From Thiomargarita sp. (GTDB lineage: Bacteria > Pseudomonadota > Gammaproteobacteria > Beggiatoales > Beggiatoaceae): a stretch of DNA of 64,000 bases. Made by a program: the position numbers and the translations under genes. Below the pieces are notes generated by a model. The model searched no databases. It was not told the DNA's origin and worked only from the letters and a program-made list of their open reading frames with translations. The stretch spans positions 107,345-171,344 of the forward strand of contig DYRG01000002.1 of the NCBI GenBank assembly GCA_020718845.1. Direction: 5' to 3'. This document shows positions 42,461 to 51,074 of the stretch, piece by piece; position 1 is the stretch's first letter; each line of letters starts with the position of its first letter.

Positions 42461-43831
42461 ATGGCAAAAGTAAAGCAATTATTTGTTTGTCAAAGCTGCG
42501 GGGCGACCTTTCCAAAATGGGCGGGACGTTGCGGCGACTGTGGCGAATGGAACACCGTTGTCGAAAGTCGCGTCGAGGAAACCATTCAAAATACCGGACG
42601 ATTTGTCGGTTATGCGGGCTCGCAAGCGTCGATTTGTCTTTTAGAAAACATCGAAGCGCGTGAAGAAATCCGTTTTTTATGCGGTTTGAGCGAATTAGAT
42701 CGAGTGCTCGGCGGCGGTTTGGTCGCGGGTTCGGTGGTTTTAATTGGCGGCGACCCAGGCATCGGTAAGTCCACGTTATTATTGCAAACTTTAAGCGCAC
42801 TCACCCAAAGCGGCTTGTCGACTTTATATGTGACGGGCGAAGAATCTCCTCAACAAGTGTCGTTGCGAGCGCGTAGATTAGACTTATCAATCAAAGGTTT
42901 AAAACTTCTCACCGAAACCCAAGTCGAACGCATTCTAAAACTCGCCCAACAAGACAAACCCGCCGTGATGGTCATCGATTCAATTCAAACCGTCCACACC
43001 GAAATTTTACAATCTGCACCTGGGTCGGTCGCGCAAGTCCGTGAATCTGCGGCGCAATTAGTCCGTTTTGCCAAACAAACCGGCGTATCGATATTTTTGG
43101 TCGGACACGTCACCAAAGATGGCGCATTAGCCGGACCGCGCGTTTTAGAACACATGGTCGACGCGGTGTTATATTTTGAGGGCGATTCGAGCAGCCGTTT
43201 TCGAGTGATTCGAGCAATGAAAAACCGTTTCGGCGCGGTGAACGAATTGGGCGTTTTTACCATGACAGACAAAGGGTTACGCGAAGTTAAAAATCCTTCC
43301 GCGATCTTTTTGTCGCGTCACGAAGAAAACGTTTCTGGCAGTGTGATTATGGTCACTCGTGAAGGAACGCGCCCGCTTTTAGTGGAAGTTCAAGCACTTG
43401 TCGATAGTTCACATATGCCCAATCCGCGACGTTTAACGTTGGGTTTGGATCAAAATCGATTGGCAATGTTATTGGCGGTTTTGCATCGTCACGGCGGGAT
43501 TGTCACGCACGATCAAGACGTGTTTGTAAATGTGGTCGGCGGCGTGAAAGTCACTGAAACAGCGGCAGATTTAGCGGTTTTAATGGCGATTTTGTCGAGT
43601 TTGCGCAATCAACCGTTGCCGCGAGAATTGGTGGTGTTTGGCGAAGTAGGTTTGGCGGGAGAAATTCGCCCAATTCCCAACGGGTTAGAACGATTACACG
43701 AAGCCGCAAAACACGGTTTCAAACGCGCCATCGTCCCCAAACAAAACGCCCCAAAAGCCAACGATTTGATCCCCGATTTTGAAGTAATTGGCGTTTCCAG
43801 ATTAGTTGATGCGTTGCAAGCTATTGATTAA
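42461..43831 (+). CDS. radA: DNA repair protein RadA
   Basis: RadA (Sms) is a RecA-like, DnaB-type ring helicase that helps branch migration in recombination. The 456-residue protein has the N-terminal zinc finger FVCQSCGATFPKWAGRCGDC, a RecA core with Walker A GGDPGIGKSTLLLQTL (about 104-119), YVTGEESPQQV, the family-specific KNRFG motif (AMKNRFGAVNELGVF), and a Lon-protease-like C-terminal domain (VFGEVGLAGEIRPI). Length is normal. The gene is richer in G+C than its surroundings, unlike the NACHT locus just upstream. Confidence 0.97.
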   Translation: MAKVKQLFVCQSCGATFPKWAGRCGDCGEWNTVVESRVEETIQNTGRFVGYAGSQASICLLENIEAREEIRFLCGLSELDRVLGGGLVAGSVVLIGGDPGIGKSTLLLQTLSALTQSGLSTLYVTGEESPQQVSLRARRLDLSIKGLKLLTETQVERILKLAQQDKPAVMVIDSIQTVHTEILQSAPGSVAQVRESAAQLVRFAKQTGVSIFLVGHVTKDGALAGPRVLEHMVDAVLYFEGDSSSRFRVIRAMKNRFGAVNELGVFTMTDKGLREVKNPSAIFLSRHEENVSGSVIMVTREGTRPLLVEVQALVDSSHMPNPRRLTLGLDQNRLAMLLAVLHRHGGIVTHDQDVFVNVVGGVKVTETAADLAVLMAILSSLRNQPLPRELVVFGEVGLAGEIRPIPNGLERLHEAAKHGFKRAIVPKQNAPKANDLIPDFEVIGVSRLVDALQAID

Positions 43832-44065
43832 TAATATAGAAAAGGTGATGCTTTTTCTCTTAACTTTAAATTAGGGAAATATTGTTTCTTGTGAGGAAAA
43901 TAACCTTCAAAAACACATATAGCGTTATTACATCATTTATATTTTTTAGGAAGTTTCTCTAATTTTTCTACTTTTGATTTGGTATTTCAAATGCTCCTAT
44001 ATTATTCAACATCATAATTCATATCCAGAATTATTGGGATGCTCCCAACTCCTAAAGCAGTTTTT

Positions 44066-44085
44066 TGGTGTAATTGCATTGCACC
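44066..44085. repeat. Dispersed palindromic repeat, copy 3
   Basis: TGGTGTAATTGCATTGCACC differs from copy 2 (23480-23500) by one base in the shared core. It lies about 20 bp upstream of the lysS -10 box, so it could influence that promoter. Confidence 0.75.
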
Positions 44086-44104
44086 CCGCAAACGCTCAAT
44101 AGGG

Positions 44105-44110
44105 TATAAT
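44105..44110 (+). promoter_or_regulatory. Putative -10 box of lysS
   Basis: A perfect TATAAT lies 29 bp before the lysS ATG. TTGCAC of the palindrome at 44079-44084 is 20 bp upstream, a long spacing for a -35 box. Confidence 0.4.
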
Positions 44111-44139
44111 GCACAAGATTTTCCAAGTTGAGACCAATC

Positions 44140-45654
44140 ATGACCGAGGCAACAACCCCAGTTCCCGAATTAAGCGAACAAGATTTATTGGCATTGCGCC
44201 GCGCAAAATTAACCCATTTACGTTCAAACGGCAATGCGTATCCTAATGATTTTAAAAGAGATTCTTTAGCAGCGACCATTCATCAAAATTATGAATCTTT
44301 AACCGCAGAACAGCTTGAAAATCAACCTATTACCGTTAAAATTGCGGGTCGGATGATGACGCGCCGAGTGATGGGTAAAGCCGCGTTTGCGCATTTGCAA
44401 GATATGAGTGGTCAAATGCAAATTTATGTGCGTCTTAATGAAATTGGAGAGGAAACTTTTGAGCAATTCAAACATTGGGATATTGGTGATATTTTAGGCG
44501 CGGAAGGGCATTTGTTTAAAACTAAGACAGGTGAATTATCCTTAAAAATCAAAGAATTAAAAATATTAACCAAATCACTTCGTCCATTGCCAGAAAAGTT
44601 TCACGGCTTAACAGATCAAGAGGTTCGTTATCGTCAACGTTACGTTGATTTGATAATGAATAAAGAAACCCGTGAAACCTTTAAATTACGGTCGGCGGTG
44701 GTTTCTTGGATTAGAAAATTTTTAGAGCAACGCGATTTCTTAGAAGTAGAAACCCCGATGATGCAATCCATACCCGGTGGTGCAACTGCGCGTCCTTTTA
44801 TGACCCATCATAACGCTTTGAATATGCCGTTGTTTTTAAGAATTGCCCCCGAATTATATTTGAAACGTTTAGTGGTCGGCGGATTTGAAAAGGTTTTTGA
44901 AATTAATAGAAACTTTAGAAACGAAGGTTTGTCGACGCGTCATAATCCAGAATTTACGATGTTAGAATTCTATCAAGCCTACGCCGATTATCGGGATTTG
45001 ATGGACATTACCGAAGCGATGTTTCAAGGGTTAGCAAAAGACTTATTAGGAACAATGCAAATTCCTTATCAAGGCGAAATATACGATTTTGAGAAACCCT
45101 TTGCACGTTTAACGGTTGTTGAGGCGATTTTAAAATACAATTCTCAATACACTTTGCAAGAAGTAACTAATTTAGAAAGTTTGAGAAACATTGCTCAACA
45201 ATTACACATTAAAACAAAACCGCAAGATGGGATTGGAAAATTACAACAAGAAATCTTTGAAGAAACTGTTGAAAGTCGATTAAAAGACCCAACCTTCATT
45301 ATGGCGTATCCTACTGAAATATCACCGTTAGCGCGTTGCAACGATCTTGATCCAACTATTACAGATCGATTTGAATTGTTTATTGGTGGACGTGAAATTG
45401 CGAATGGTTTCTCAGAATTAAATGATCCCGAAGATCAAGCTGAACGTTTTAAGAAACAAGTCGCTGAAAAAGATGCAGGCGATGATGAAGCAATGCACTT
45501 TGATGCGGATTACATTTGTGCATTAGAATATGGTTTGCCACCAACCGCTGGTGAAGGCATTGGAATTGATCGACTTGTTATGCTTTTAGCAGATAAACCA
45601 TCGATTAAAGATGTGTTATTATTTCCTCAAATGCGACCTAAACAAGAGGATTAG
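44140..45654 (+). CDS. lysS: Lysyl-tRNA synthetase (class II)
   Basis: LysRS charges tRNA(Lys). The 504-residue class II enzyme has an N-terminal OB-fold anticodon domain ([20 protein letters not shown]), motif 1 ([20 protein letters not shown]), motif 2 ([20 protein letters not shown]) and motif 3 ([20 protein letters not shown]). [10 protein letters not shown] is the standard end. The ATG at 44140 ([11 protein letters not shown]) is preferred over the TTG at 44128. holB starts 4 nt after the stop and uses the ribosome-binding site inside the lysS end. Confidence 0.97.
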   Translation: MTEATTPVPELSEQDLLALRRAKLTHLRSNGNAYPNDFKRDSLAATIHQNYESLTAEQLENQPITVKIAGRMMTRRVMGKAAFAHLQDMSGQMQIYVRLNEIGEETFEQFKHWDIGDILGAEGHLFKTKTGELSLKIKELKILTKSLRPLPEKFHGLTDQEVRYRQRYVDLIMNKETRETFKLRSAVVSWIRKFLEQRDFLEVETPMMQSIPGGATARPFMTHHNALNMPLFLRIAPELYLKRLVVGGFEKVFEINRNFRNEGLSTRHNPEFTMLEFYQAYADYRDLMDITEAMFQGLAKDLLGTMQIPYQGEIYDFEKPFARLTVVEAILKYNSQYTLQEVTNLESLRNIAQQLHIKTKPQDGIGKLQQEIFEETVESRLKDPTFIMAYPTEISPLARCNDLDPTITDRFELFIGGREIANGFSELNDPEDQAERFKKQVAEKDAGDDEAMHFDADYICALEYGLPPTAGEGIGIDRLVMLLADKPSIKDVLLFPQMRPKQED

Positions 45655-45658
45655 AAAA

Positions 45659-46666
45659 ATGGTTTTTCCTTGGCAACAATCAGCGTTTGAGAAACTTCAT
45701 TTGGCGTGGCAGAACAACCGTTTGCCGCACGCGCTGTTGTTAGCTGGTCCGATTGGAATGGGAAAGCGCGAATTTTCTAAGCAATTGATTTCAATGGTTT
45801 TATGTGAGAACCCGAATGAAAATGGCGAGGCGTGCGGACATTGTAAATCTTGTCATTTGTTACAAAACAACAATCACCCTGATTTTATTAGTGTTGAAGC
45901 GGTAGAATCGGGGCAAATCAAAATTGAGCAAAATCTCAAAAAAGGCGACAGCCCACAAATCCGTGAAGCGGTGGAATTTTGTAATTTAACGTCTAATTAT
46001 GGGCGACATAAAGTTGTTCAAATTTGCCCCGCCGAAGGAATGAATAGAAATGCAGCAAATGCGCTTTTAAAAACTTTAGAAGAACCGCCAGAGAAAACAT
46101 TATTGCTGTTGGTTTGTCACAGTAAAATGCAACTGTTGCCGACAATTCGTAGTCGTTGCCAATTAATTGATTTCAGTCGACCCGATTCGCATCTTACAAA
46201 AAACTATTTAAATCAACAACTTAAAAACAACAATACCGATGCAGATTTGTTATTATATTTGAGCAACGGCGCACCTTTGGCGGCATTAAATTTAGCAGAA
46301 AAATGGGAAACTCGGTCGGTAATTTTTCAGGATTTCAAATTGTTATTGTCGACAAAAGAAGAACCTTTAGCTTTAGCAGAAAATTGGGCTAAACAAGATA
46401 TTAAACAACTCTTAGCATGGTTGATTAGTTGGACAGAAGATTTATTAAGAATTAAATTAATGACCCAGCATATTTTTAATCAAGATTTAGCAGACACCTT
46501 ATTTAAGATTGCAGAACAATTTCAAACGCAAACTTTATTATCTATTTTAGATGTAGAATTAGAAAGCTGGCGGATTTTATTAGGGACTTCAAATGTTCGC
46601 CCGCAAGGTTTATTAGAAACGATTACAATTAATTGGTTTCAAGCGGCGAAAGGTCAGTGGAAATAG
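45659..46666 (+). CDS. holB: DNA polymerase III subunit delta'
   Basis: HolB is part of the clamp-loader complex that places the beta clamp on DNA. The 335-residue protein starts MVFPWQQSAFEKLHLAWQNN and has RLPHALLLAGPIGMGKREFS (P-loop-like), the zinc module CENPNENGEACGHCKSC, NHPDFISVEA, NALLKTLEEPP and TIRSRCQLIDF. The start at 45659 has GAGG 9 nt upstream, inside the end of lysS; the frame from 45611 is not supported. The order holB-pilZ-tatD is conserved in gammaproteobacteria. tmk, usually upstream, is missing here and lysS takes its place. Confidence 0.94.
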   Translation: MVFPWQQSAFEKLHLAWQNNRLPHALLLAGPIGMGKREFSKQLISMVLCENPNENGEACGHCKSCHLLQNNNHPDFISVEAVESGQIKIEQNLKKGDSPQIREAVEFCNLTSNYGRHKVVQICPAEGMNRNAANALLKTLEEPPEKTLLLLVCHSKMQLLPTIRSRCQLIDFSRPDSHLTKNYLNQQLKNNNTDADLLLYLSNGAPLAALNLAEKWETRSVIFQDFKLLLSTKEEPLALAENWAKQDIKQLLAWLISWTEDLLRIKLMTQHIFNQDLADTLFKIAEQFQTQTLLSILDVELESWRILLGTSNVRPQGLLETITINWFQAAKGQWK

Positions 46667-46675
46667 GAGGTTTCA

Positions 46676-47038
46676 ATGTTACCTAAAAAAGCGGGAGGAA
46701 TGCTCGGACGTGGGATGTTGAATCATCACATCAAAGACATTCAATCTTTATATATGTCGTATTTGCCTTTTTTGAAGAACGGCGGGTTATTTGTTGCAAC
46801 CGAGAAAACTTATAAATTAGGTGAGGAAGTGTTTGTTTTATTAACCTTATTTGATGATAGTGATAAAATCCCCTTTGCGGGTAAAGTTGCTTGGATTAAT
46901 CCGAAAGGAACTTCAGGCAATCGTCCAGCAGGAATTGGGATTCATTTTGGTGATTTAGATAATGGTGCAACTCGTAATAAAATAGAAACCTCTTTAGCTG
47001 GAATGCATCGTTCAGAAAACCCAACGCATACAATGTGA
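46676..47038 (+). CDS. pilZ: PilZ-domain protein (type IV pilus PilZ)
   Basis: The 120-residue protein is a single PilZ domain: NHHIKDIQSLYMSYLPFLKN, GGLFVATEKTYKLGEEVFVL, the DDSDKIPFAGKVAWINPKG strands and PAGIGIHFGDLD. It lacks the RxxxR c-di-GMP-binding motif. That, with its place between holB and tatD, matches the type IV pilus biogenesis PilZ, which works with PilB and FimX instead of binding the nucleotide itself. AGGAGG precedes the ATG. With the CheW-like adaptor at 9046 it hints at twitching or gliding motility. Confidence 0.92.
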   Translation: MLPKKAGGMLGRGMLNHHIKDIQSLYMSYLPFLKNGGLFVATEKTYKLGEEVFVLLTLFDDSDKIPFAGKVAWINPKGTSGNRPAGIGIHFGDLDNGATRNKIETSLAGMHRSENPTHTM

Positions 47039-47042
47039 TATT

Positions 47043-47804
47043 ATGTTAATCGACTCGCACTGCCATTTTAATTTAAGTAAAGTTTCTCCACAAGATTGGA
47101 TTGAAGAAGCTAAGAAAAATAACGTACATAAATTTCTTAATGTATCGGTAGATATAGAAACCTTTCCAGAGATTTTAACTCTTGCGGAACAATATGAAGA
47201 AGTATATGCGTCAGTTGGGGTTCATCCAAATGCTAATTCTGACGATCAAACAAGCGTTGAAGATTTAATTCAATTATCTCAGCATCCAAAAGTGATTGCG
47301 ATTGGAGAAACGGGATTAGATTATTATCGAAGCAGTGGTGATTTATCGTGGCAATTTAAGCGTTTTAGAAATCATATTCAAGCGGCAAAAGAAACCAAAA
47401 AACCTTTGATTATTCATTGTCGTGAAGCCAAAGAAGATGTTTTAAAAATATTAAAAGAAGAAAATGCAAAAGAAATCGGCGGAATAATGCACTGTTTTGT
47501 TGAGAATTGGGATATTGCACAACAAGTTATGGATTTAGGTTTTTTGATTTCATTTTCGGGCATTGTGACGTTTAAAACAGCGACAGATTTGCAAGAAGTT
47601 GCTCAAAAAGTGCCCGCAAATCAATATTTAATTGAAACCGACGCGCCTTTTTTAACGCCGTTGCCATTTAGAGGAAAACCCAATCAACCCGCTTATGTTA
47701 AACAGATTGGCGAGTTTATTGCAGTATTGAGAAACGAAAGTTTAAACACCGTTGCACAAAATACAACGCAAAACTTTCTCAATTTATTTCAATTAACTGC
47801 TTAA
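47043..47804 (+). CDS. tatD: TatD-family metal-dependent DNase
   Basis: TatD proteins are 3'-5' exonucleases of the amidohydrolase fold involved in DNA repair or turnover. The 253-residue protein has all metal ligands in order: MLIDSHCHFN (HxH), AIGETGLDYYR (Glu), PLIIHCREAKED (His), GGIMHCFVEN (His) and LIETDAPFLTP (Asp). It is the YcfH-type short member. It starts 4 nt after the pilZ stop and is followed 14 nt later by the secreted Cys-repeat genes. Confidence 0.95.
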   Translation: MLIDSHCHFNLSKVSPQDWIEEAKKNNVHKFLNVSVDIETFPEILTLAEQYEEVYASVGVHPNANSDDQTSVEDLIQLSQHPKVIAIGETGLDYYRSSGDLSWQFKRFRNHIQAAKETKKPLIIHCREAKEDVLKILKEENAKEIGGIMHCFVENWDIAQQVMDLGFLISFSGIVTFKTATDLQEVAQKVPANQYLIETDAPFLTPLPFRGKPNQPAYVKQIGEFIAVLRNESLNTVAQNTTQNFLNLFQLTA

Positions 47805-47818
47805 CAAGGATTTCAACT

Positions 47819-48154
47819 ATGAAATGGGTATTTGTAAGTTTATTAGGTATTTCTTTATTAGGAAATATTGCATTCGCGCATGAGAAAAGCTATCATAATC
47901 ATCGAGGAAGTTGGTGTGAAAGATATCCTCATGCTTGTGAAGAACATCGGGGATTTCAAGATCATGAGAAACATCGTTTTCAGAAATGGTGCAAACGTCA
48001 TCCGCGTGCGTGCAAGGAATATAGAAATCCAATTTCAGTTCCACCTTCGCCTGTGATTATTATTCCTCCCCAACAACCTCAGCCTGATCACCGTGATGCT
48101 TGGTGCAAACGTCATCCGCATAAATGTGAAGAACGTCGGCATCATCGTCACTAA
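47819..48154 (+). CDS. Secreted His-rich protein with three WCx6C repeats
   Basis: The 111-residue protein has a signal peptide MKWVFVSLLGISLLGNIAFA and a mature part rich in His, Arg and Pro. Three similar motifs are visible: WCERYPHACEEH, WCKRHPRACKEY and WCKRHPHKCEER, each with C-x6-C. A Pro-rich linker (VPPSPVIIIPPQQPQP) joins the second and third. The His content and paired Cys suggest metal binding or disulfides, but I do not know the family. AAGGA lies before the ATG. The gene next to it codes for a related protein, so the two form a paralogous pair. Confidence 0.75.
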   Translation: MKWVFVSLLGISLLGNIAFAHEKSYHNHRGSWCERYPHACEEHRGFQDHEKHRFQKWCKRHPRACKEYRNPISVPPSPVIIIPPQQPQPDHRDAWCKRHPHKCEERRHHRH

Positions 48155-48183
48155 ATTGTCTTTAAAAACAAGGAGAAACACAA

Positions 48184-48531
48184 ATGAAATTGATTGTATT
48201 AGCATTTAGTTTGGCATTTCTAAGCAATCTTGCAGTTGCTCAAGAACCTGCGAAATCACCTTTAAAAGAAAAAACCAGCGAATTGCAAAAGCGTTGCGTG
48301 GAAAATCCTAAAGCCTGTGAAGATCAAAAAACACAGCGGAAACAAAACAAAAACGCAAGAAAAGAATGGTGTGAAAAATATCCCGTGCCTTGCCAAGAAT
48401 TAAAACCCATTCAAGCGCAAGCCGCTTCTCCTGCTAAACGTGAAGCAAGACAAGCATGGTGCAAAAAACATTCTGAAGCCTGTATTGCACTGAAAAAAAT
48501 CAACCAAACTACTCCACAATCCAAACCATAA
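48184..48531 (+). CDS. Secreted protein with CxxxPxxC repeats, paralogue of the preceding gene
   Basis: The 115-residue protein begins with a signal peptide (MKLIVLAFSLAFLSNLAVAQ) and, like its neighbour, carries three C-x6-C motifs: RCVENPKACEDQ, WCEKYPVPCQEL and WCKKHSEACIAL, here in a Lys/Gln-rich background without the His-rich stretches. AAGGAG lies before the ATG and the gap to the upstream gene is 29 nt, so the two are probably co-expressed. I do not recognise a named family. The spacing C-R/K-x-x-P-x-x-C is the shared trait. Confidence 0.75.
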   Translation: MKLIVLAFSLAFLSNLAVAQEPAKSPLKEKTSELQKRCVENPKACEDQKTQRKQNKNARKEWCEKYPVPCQELKPIQAQAASPAKREARQAWCKKHSEACIALKKINQTTPQSKP

Positions 48532-48538
48532 ACATTTT

Positions 48539-49405
48539 ATGTCATTGAAAATTTTGATGGATAATTATCGTCAGCGCGTTGATGCAGAATTAGCGCGCTG
48601 TCTTCCTGCGCCAACAACTCAACCCACGCGACTTCACGAAGCAATGCGTTATGCGGTTTTAAATGGCGGCAAACGCATTCGCCCTGTGTTGGTGTATGTG
48701 GCGGGAACGGCGGTCGGCGCGCCTTTGACGGCGTTGGATCACGCGGCGTGCGCGGTCGAGTTGATTCATGCGTATTCGTTGGTTCACGACGATTTGCCGT
48801 GCATGGATGACGATGATTTGCGTCGGGGCAAACCCACCTGCCACAAGGCTTTCGATGAAGCAACCGCACTTTTAGTCGGCGATGCGCTACAATCACTTGC
48901 ATTTCAAACACTTGCGCAATCGCACTCTGTTGAAATGATTAATGTTTTAGCGACCGCGATTGGTTCAAGAGGCATGGCAGGCGGACAAGCGTTGGACATC
49001 GAAGCGGTGGGTAAATCTTTGAATTTAATAGAATTAGAGAACCTTCACATTCACAAAACGGGCGCATTAATTCGAGCGAGCGTTAAAATGGGTGCGTTGG
49101 CGAAACCTAATTTATCATCGGATATTTTGCAAGCCCTTGATCATTATGCAAAATGTATTGGGTTAGCATTTCAAATTCAAGACGATATTTTAGATGAAAC
49201 CACCGACACCGACACGCTCGGCAAACCGCAAGGCTCTGATCGCGCTCACAATAAACCCACTTATCCGTCTTTGTTGGGTTTGCAAGGTTCTCGACACATG
49301 GCAGAAGAATTAATTGATAACGCCTTGAATAGTCTCACTATTTTTGATGAAGCCGCCGATCCATTACGACAACTTGCGCATTACATTATTGATCGGAAAT
49401 TTTAA
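48539..49405 (+). CDS. ispA: Farnesyl diphosphate synthase (IspA-type polyprenyl synthase)
   Basis: This short-chain trans-prenyltransferase condenses IPP with DMAPP or GPP to make FPP. The 288-residue protein has AVLNGGKRIRPVLVYVAG, the first aspartate-rich motif SLVHDDLPCMDDDDLRRGK (about 80-98), GDALQSLAFQ, GQALDIEA, LHIHKTGALIRA and the second motif FQIQDDILDETT. Together with ispD and ispF this completes part of the isoprenoid route. The ribosome-binding site is poor. lptG follows with a TAATG overlap. Confidence 0.94.
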   Translation: MSLKILMDNYRQRVDAELARCLPAPTTQPTRLHEAMRYAVLNGGKRIRPVLVYVAGTAVGAPLTALDHAACAVELIHAYSLVHDDLPCMDDDDLRRGKPTCHKAFDEATALLVGDALQSLAFQTLAQSHSVEMINVLATAIGSRGMAGGQALDIEAVGKSLNLIELENLHIHKTGALIRASVKMGALAKPNLSSDILQALDHYAKCIGLAFQIQDDILDETTDTDTLGKPQGSDRAHNKPTYPSLLGLQGSRHMAEELIDNALNSLTIFDEAADPLRQLAHYIIDRKF

Positions 49406-50475
49406 TGCGTATTTTAGATCATTACATTTTTCGCATCGTTGCTCAAAATTTGTTGTTAGTTTTATTGGTTTTAATGGGCTTGTTTTTGTTCTTCACTTTT
49501 ATTGATGAACTCGATGAAATTGGTAAAGGAACTTACGGAACAACTGAAGCAATTCAAGCCGTCGTTTTACAAATCCCCAAACGTATTTATGAATTTTATC
49601 CCGCAGCGGCTTTGTTGGGAAGTTTATTAGGCTTAGGAATTTTAGCAAACAATAGCGAATTAACTGTCATGCGTGCTGCGGGCATTTCAATTGCACGAAT
49701 TGTAGGAGCAACTTTACGCGCTGGATTGGTTTTTATGTTGATTGCAATGGCGTTAGGAGAACTCGTTGAACCTTATACGCAACAATGGGTTACGCAATTA
49801 CAAGCCTTAAAACAATCGCATCAAGGTTTTTTAAGTACCGCAAGAGGCGTTTGGGTAAGAGATGGAGCAAATTTCATTCATATTGGAGCATTAGAAAATA
49901 ATAATCATCTTCAAAAATTACAAGTCTTTAATTTTAGTGAAAAACACCGTTTATATGAAATCAATTATGCCCAAAATGCTTATTACAATTCAGAACAAAA
50001 AAAATGGCAATTAGAAAACCCTCAACGTTTAAATTGGCGAGATCAAAAGGTAACTTTAGATATTTCAAATACGTCAAATTGGGCATCTATTTTAAATCCC
50101 GAATTAGTGAAATTATTAGCGTTAGACCCCAAAGATTTGTCATTAATTGAATTATCTCAATATATTGTGTATTTAAACGATAACAACTTGCATGCAACAC
50201 CTTATCAATTAGTGTTTTGGCAACGCTTATTTTATCCATTAATTACTTTAGTCATGATTCTTTCTGCCTTGCCATTTGTTTTTGGTTCATTAAGAACAGT
50301 AACGGTTGGACAAAGAATTTTGGTTGCCTCGTTGTTAGGAATTGTATTTCACGTTTTAAATCAAATGTTAGGACACACCAGTTTATTATATGGATTTCCA
50401 CCGTTATTAGGTGCGTTATTGCCAGTGATTTTAATGTCTTTATTTACTATGGTTTTAATTAAGAGGACGTTGTAA
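49405..50475 (+). CDS. lptG: LPS export ABC transporter permease LptG
   Basis: LptG with LptF and LptB extracts lipopolysaccharide from the inner membrane. The 356-residue protein starts MRILDHYIFRIVAQNLLLVL and has three N-terminal membrane helices, with YEFYPAAALLGSLLGLGILA and ELTVMRAAGISIARI (the coupling-helix region), a periplasmic jellyroll of about 150 residues (GVWVRDGANFIHIGALENN), then three C-terminal helices with GQRILVASLLGIVFHVLNQM. The family YxFxP and coupling motif support LptG over LptF. lptF is not adjacent. Its ATG overlaps the ispA stop, and the next gene overlaps its stop (TAATG). Confidence 0.92.
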   Translation: MRILDHYIFRIVAQNLLLVLLVLMGLFLFFTFIDELDEIGKGTYGTTEAIQAVVLQIPKRIYEFYPAAALLGSLLGLGILANNSELTVMRAAGISIARIVGATLRAGLVFMLIAMALGELVEPYTQQWVTQLQALKQSHQGFLSTARGVWVRDGANFIHIGALENNNHLQKLQVFNFSEKHRLYEINYAQNAYYNSEQKKWQLENPQRLNWRDQKVTLDISNTSNWASILNPELVKLLALDPKDLSLIELSQYIVYLNDNNLHATPYQLVFWQRLFYPLITLVMILSALPFVFGSLRTVTVGQRILVASLLGIVFHVLNQMLGHTSLLYGFPPLLGALLPVILMSLFTMVLIKRTL

Positions 50476-50999
50476 TGGATTCAATCGAGTATTTAGCCGC
50501 ATCAGCCCGCACTGCATCGGGACAGTTTCATCCGCAATTAGTAGGCAATACCTTATTAGAGCAAGTCTTAGAACAAGCGATCATTGCTGGTGAACGTGCT
50601 GATGCCGTTAAAAAAACGCTTTTTTATGGGAAGAAACTCGCCATTGATTCTGTAGAAGAAAGTCCTCAAACCAACATTTCAACCGATCATATTAATCCAG
50701 ACATTTTGCACGCAACTTTGGGTTTATACACTGAAGCCACTGAATTATTAGAAAACATCTTAAATACATTACATAATAAAAAAGAGTTTGATGAAGTAAA
50801 TGCGTTTGAAGAATGTGGCGATGTCGAATGGTATTTAGCAATGTTATATCGTGCATTGAAACGCACTCCAAATGAAGCAAAAACGGCTAATATTGCTAAA
50901 TTAACAGCGCGTTATCCCGATAAATTTACATCTAATCATGCCATTGATAGAAACATTGAGAACGAACGGCAAATTTTAGAAATCCATGCGCAACGTTAA
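50475..50999 (+). CDS. MazG-like NTP pyrophosphohydrolase family protein
   Basis: The 174-residue protein looks like an all-alpha NTP-pyrophosphatase. The helix TLGLYTEATELLENI and the later VNAFEECGDVEWYLAMLYRA give the E-x2-E ... E-E-x-x-D metal-binding set, and IAKLTARYPDKFTSNHAIDR is the typical C-terminal block that follows in many MazG-like proteins. It may remove non-canonical or phosphorylated nucleotides. It is coupled to lptG by TAATG. The N-terminus (EYLAASARTASGQFHPQL) is not part of the core. The specific substrate is unknown. Confidence 0.72.
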   Translation: MDSIEYLAASARTASGQFHPQLVGNTLLEQVLEQAIIAGERADAVKKTLFYGKKLAIDSVEESPQTNISTDHINPDILHATLGLYTEATELLENILNTLHNKKEFDEVNAFEECGDVEWYLAMLYRALKRTPNEAKTANIAKLTARYPDKFTSNHAIDRNIENERQILEIHAQR

Positions 51000-51004
51000 A
51001 TACT

Positions 51005-51028
51005 GTAGGGTGCAATATAATTGCACCA
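51005..51028. repeat. Dispersed palindromic repeat, copy 4
   Basis: GGGTGCAATATAATTGCACC is a near-perfect palindrome between the MazG-like gene and gatB. It begins GTAGGGTGCAAT, as copy 1 begins GTAGGATGCAAT, so the flanks are conserved too. Confidence 0.8.
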
Positions 51029-51074
51029 AGAAATAAACCTGCATCTTACAAGTTAAAAAAAGAGGAACTCAGAT

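Larger units (their letters stand above)
43832..44139. other. 308-bp gap between radA and lysS
   Basis: The gap contains AT-rich DNA, one copy of the GGTGCAAT-type palindrome (44066-44085) and a TATAAT (44105-44110). On the minus strand a short frame reads EGYFPHKKQYFPNLKLREKA near 43842-43910, which may be gene debris, but I cannot name it. No full gene is seen. Confidence 0.5.
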
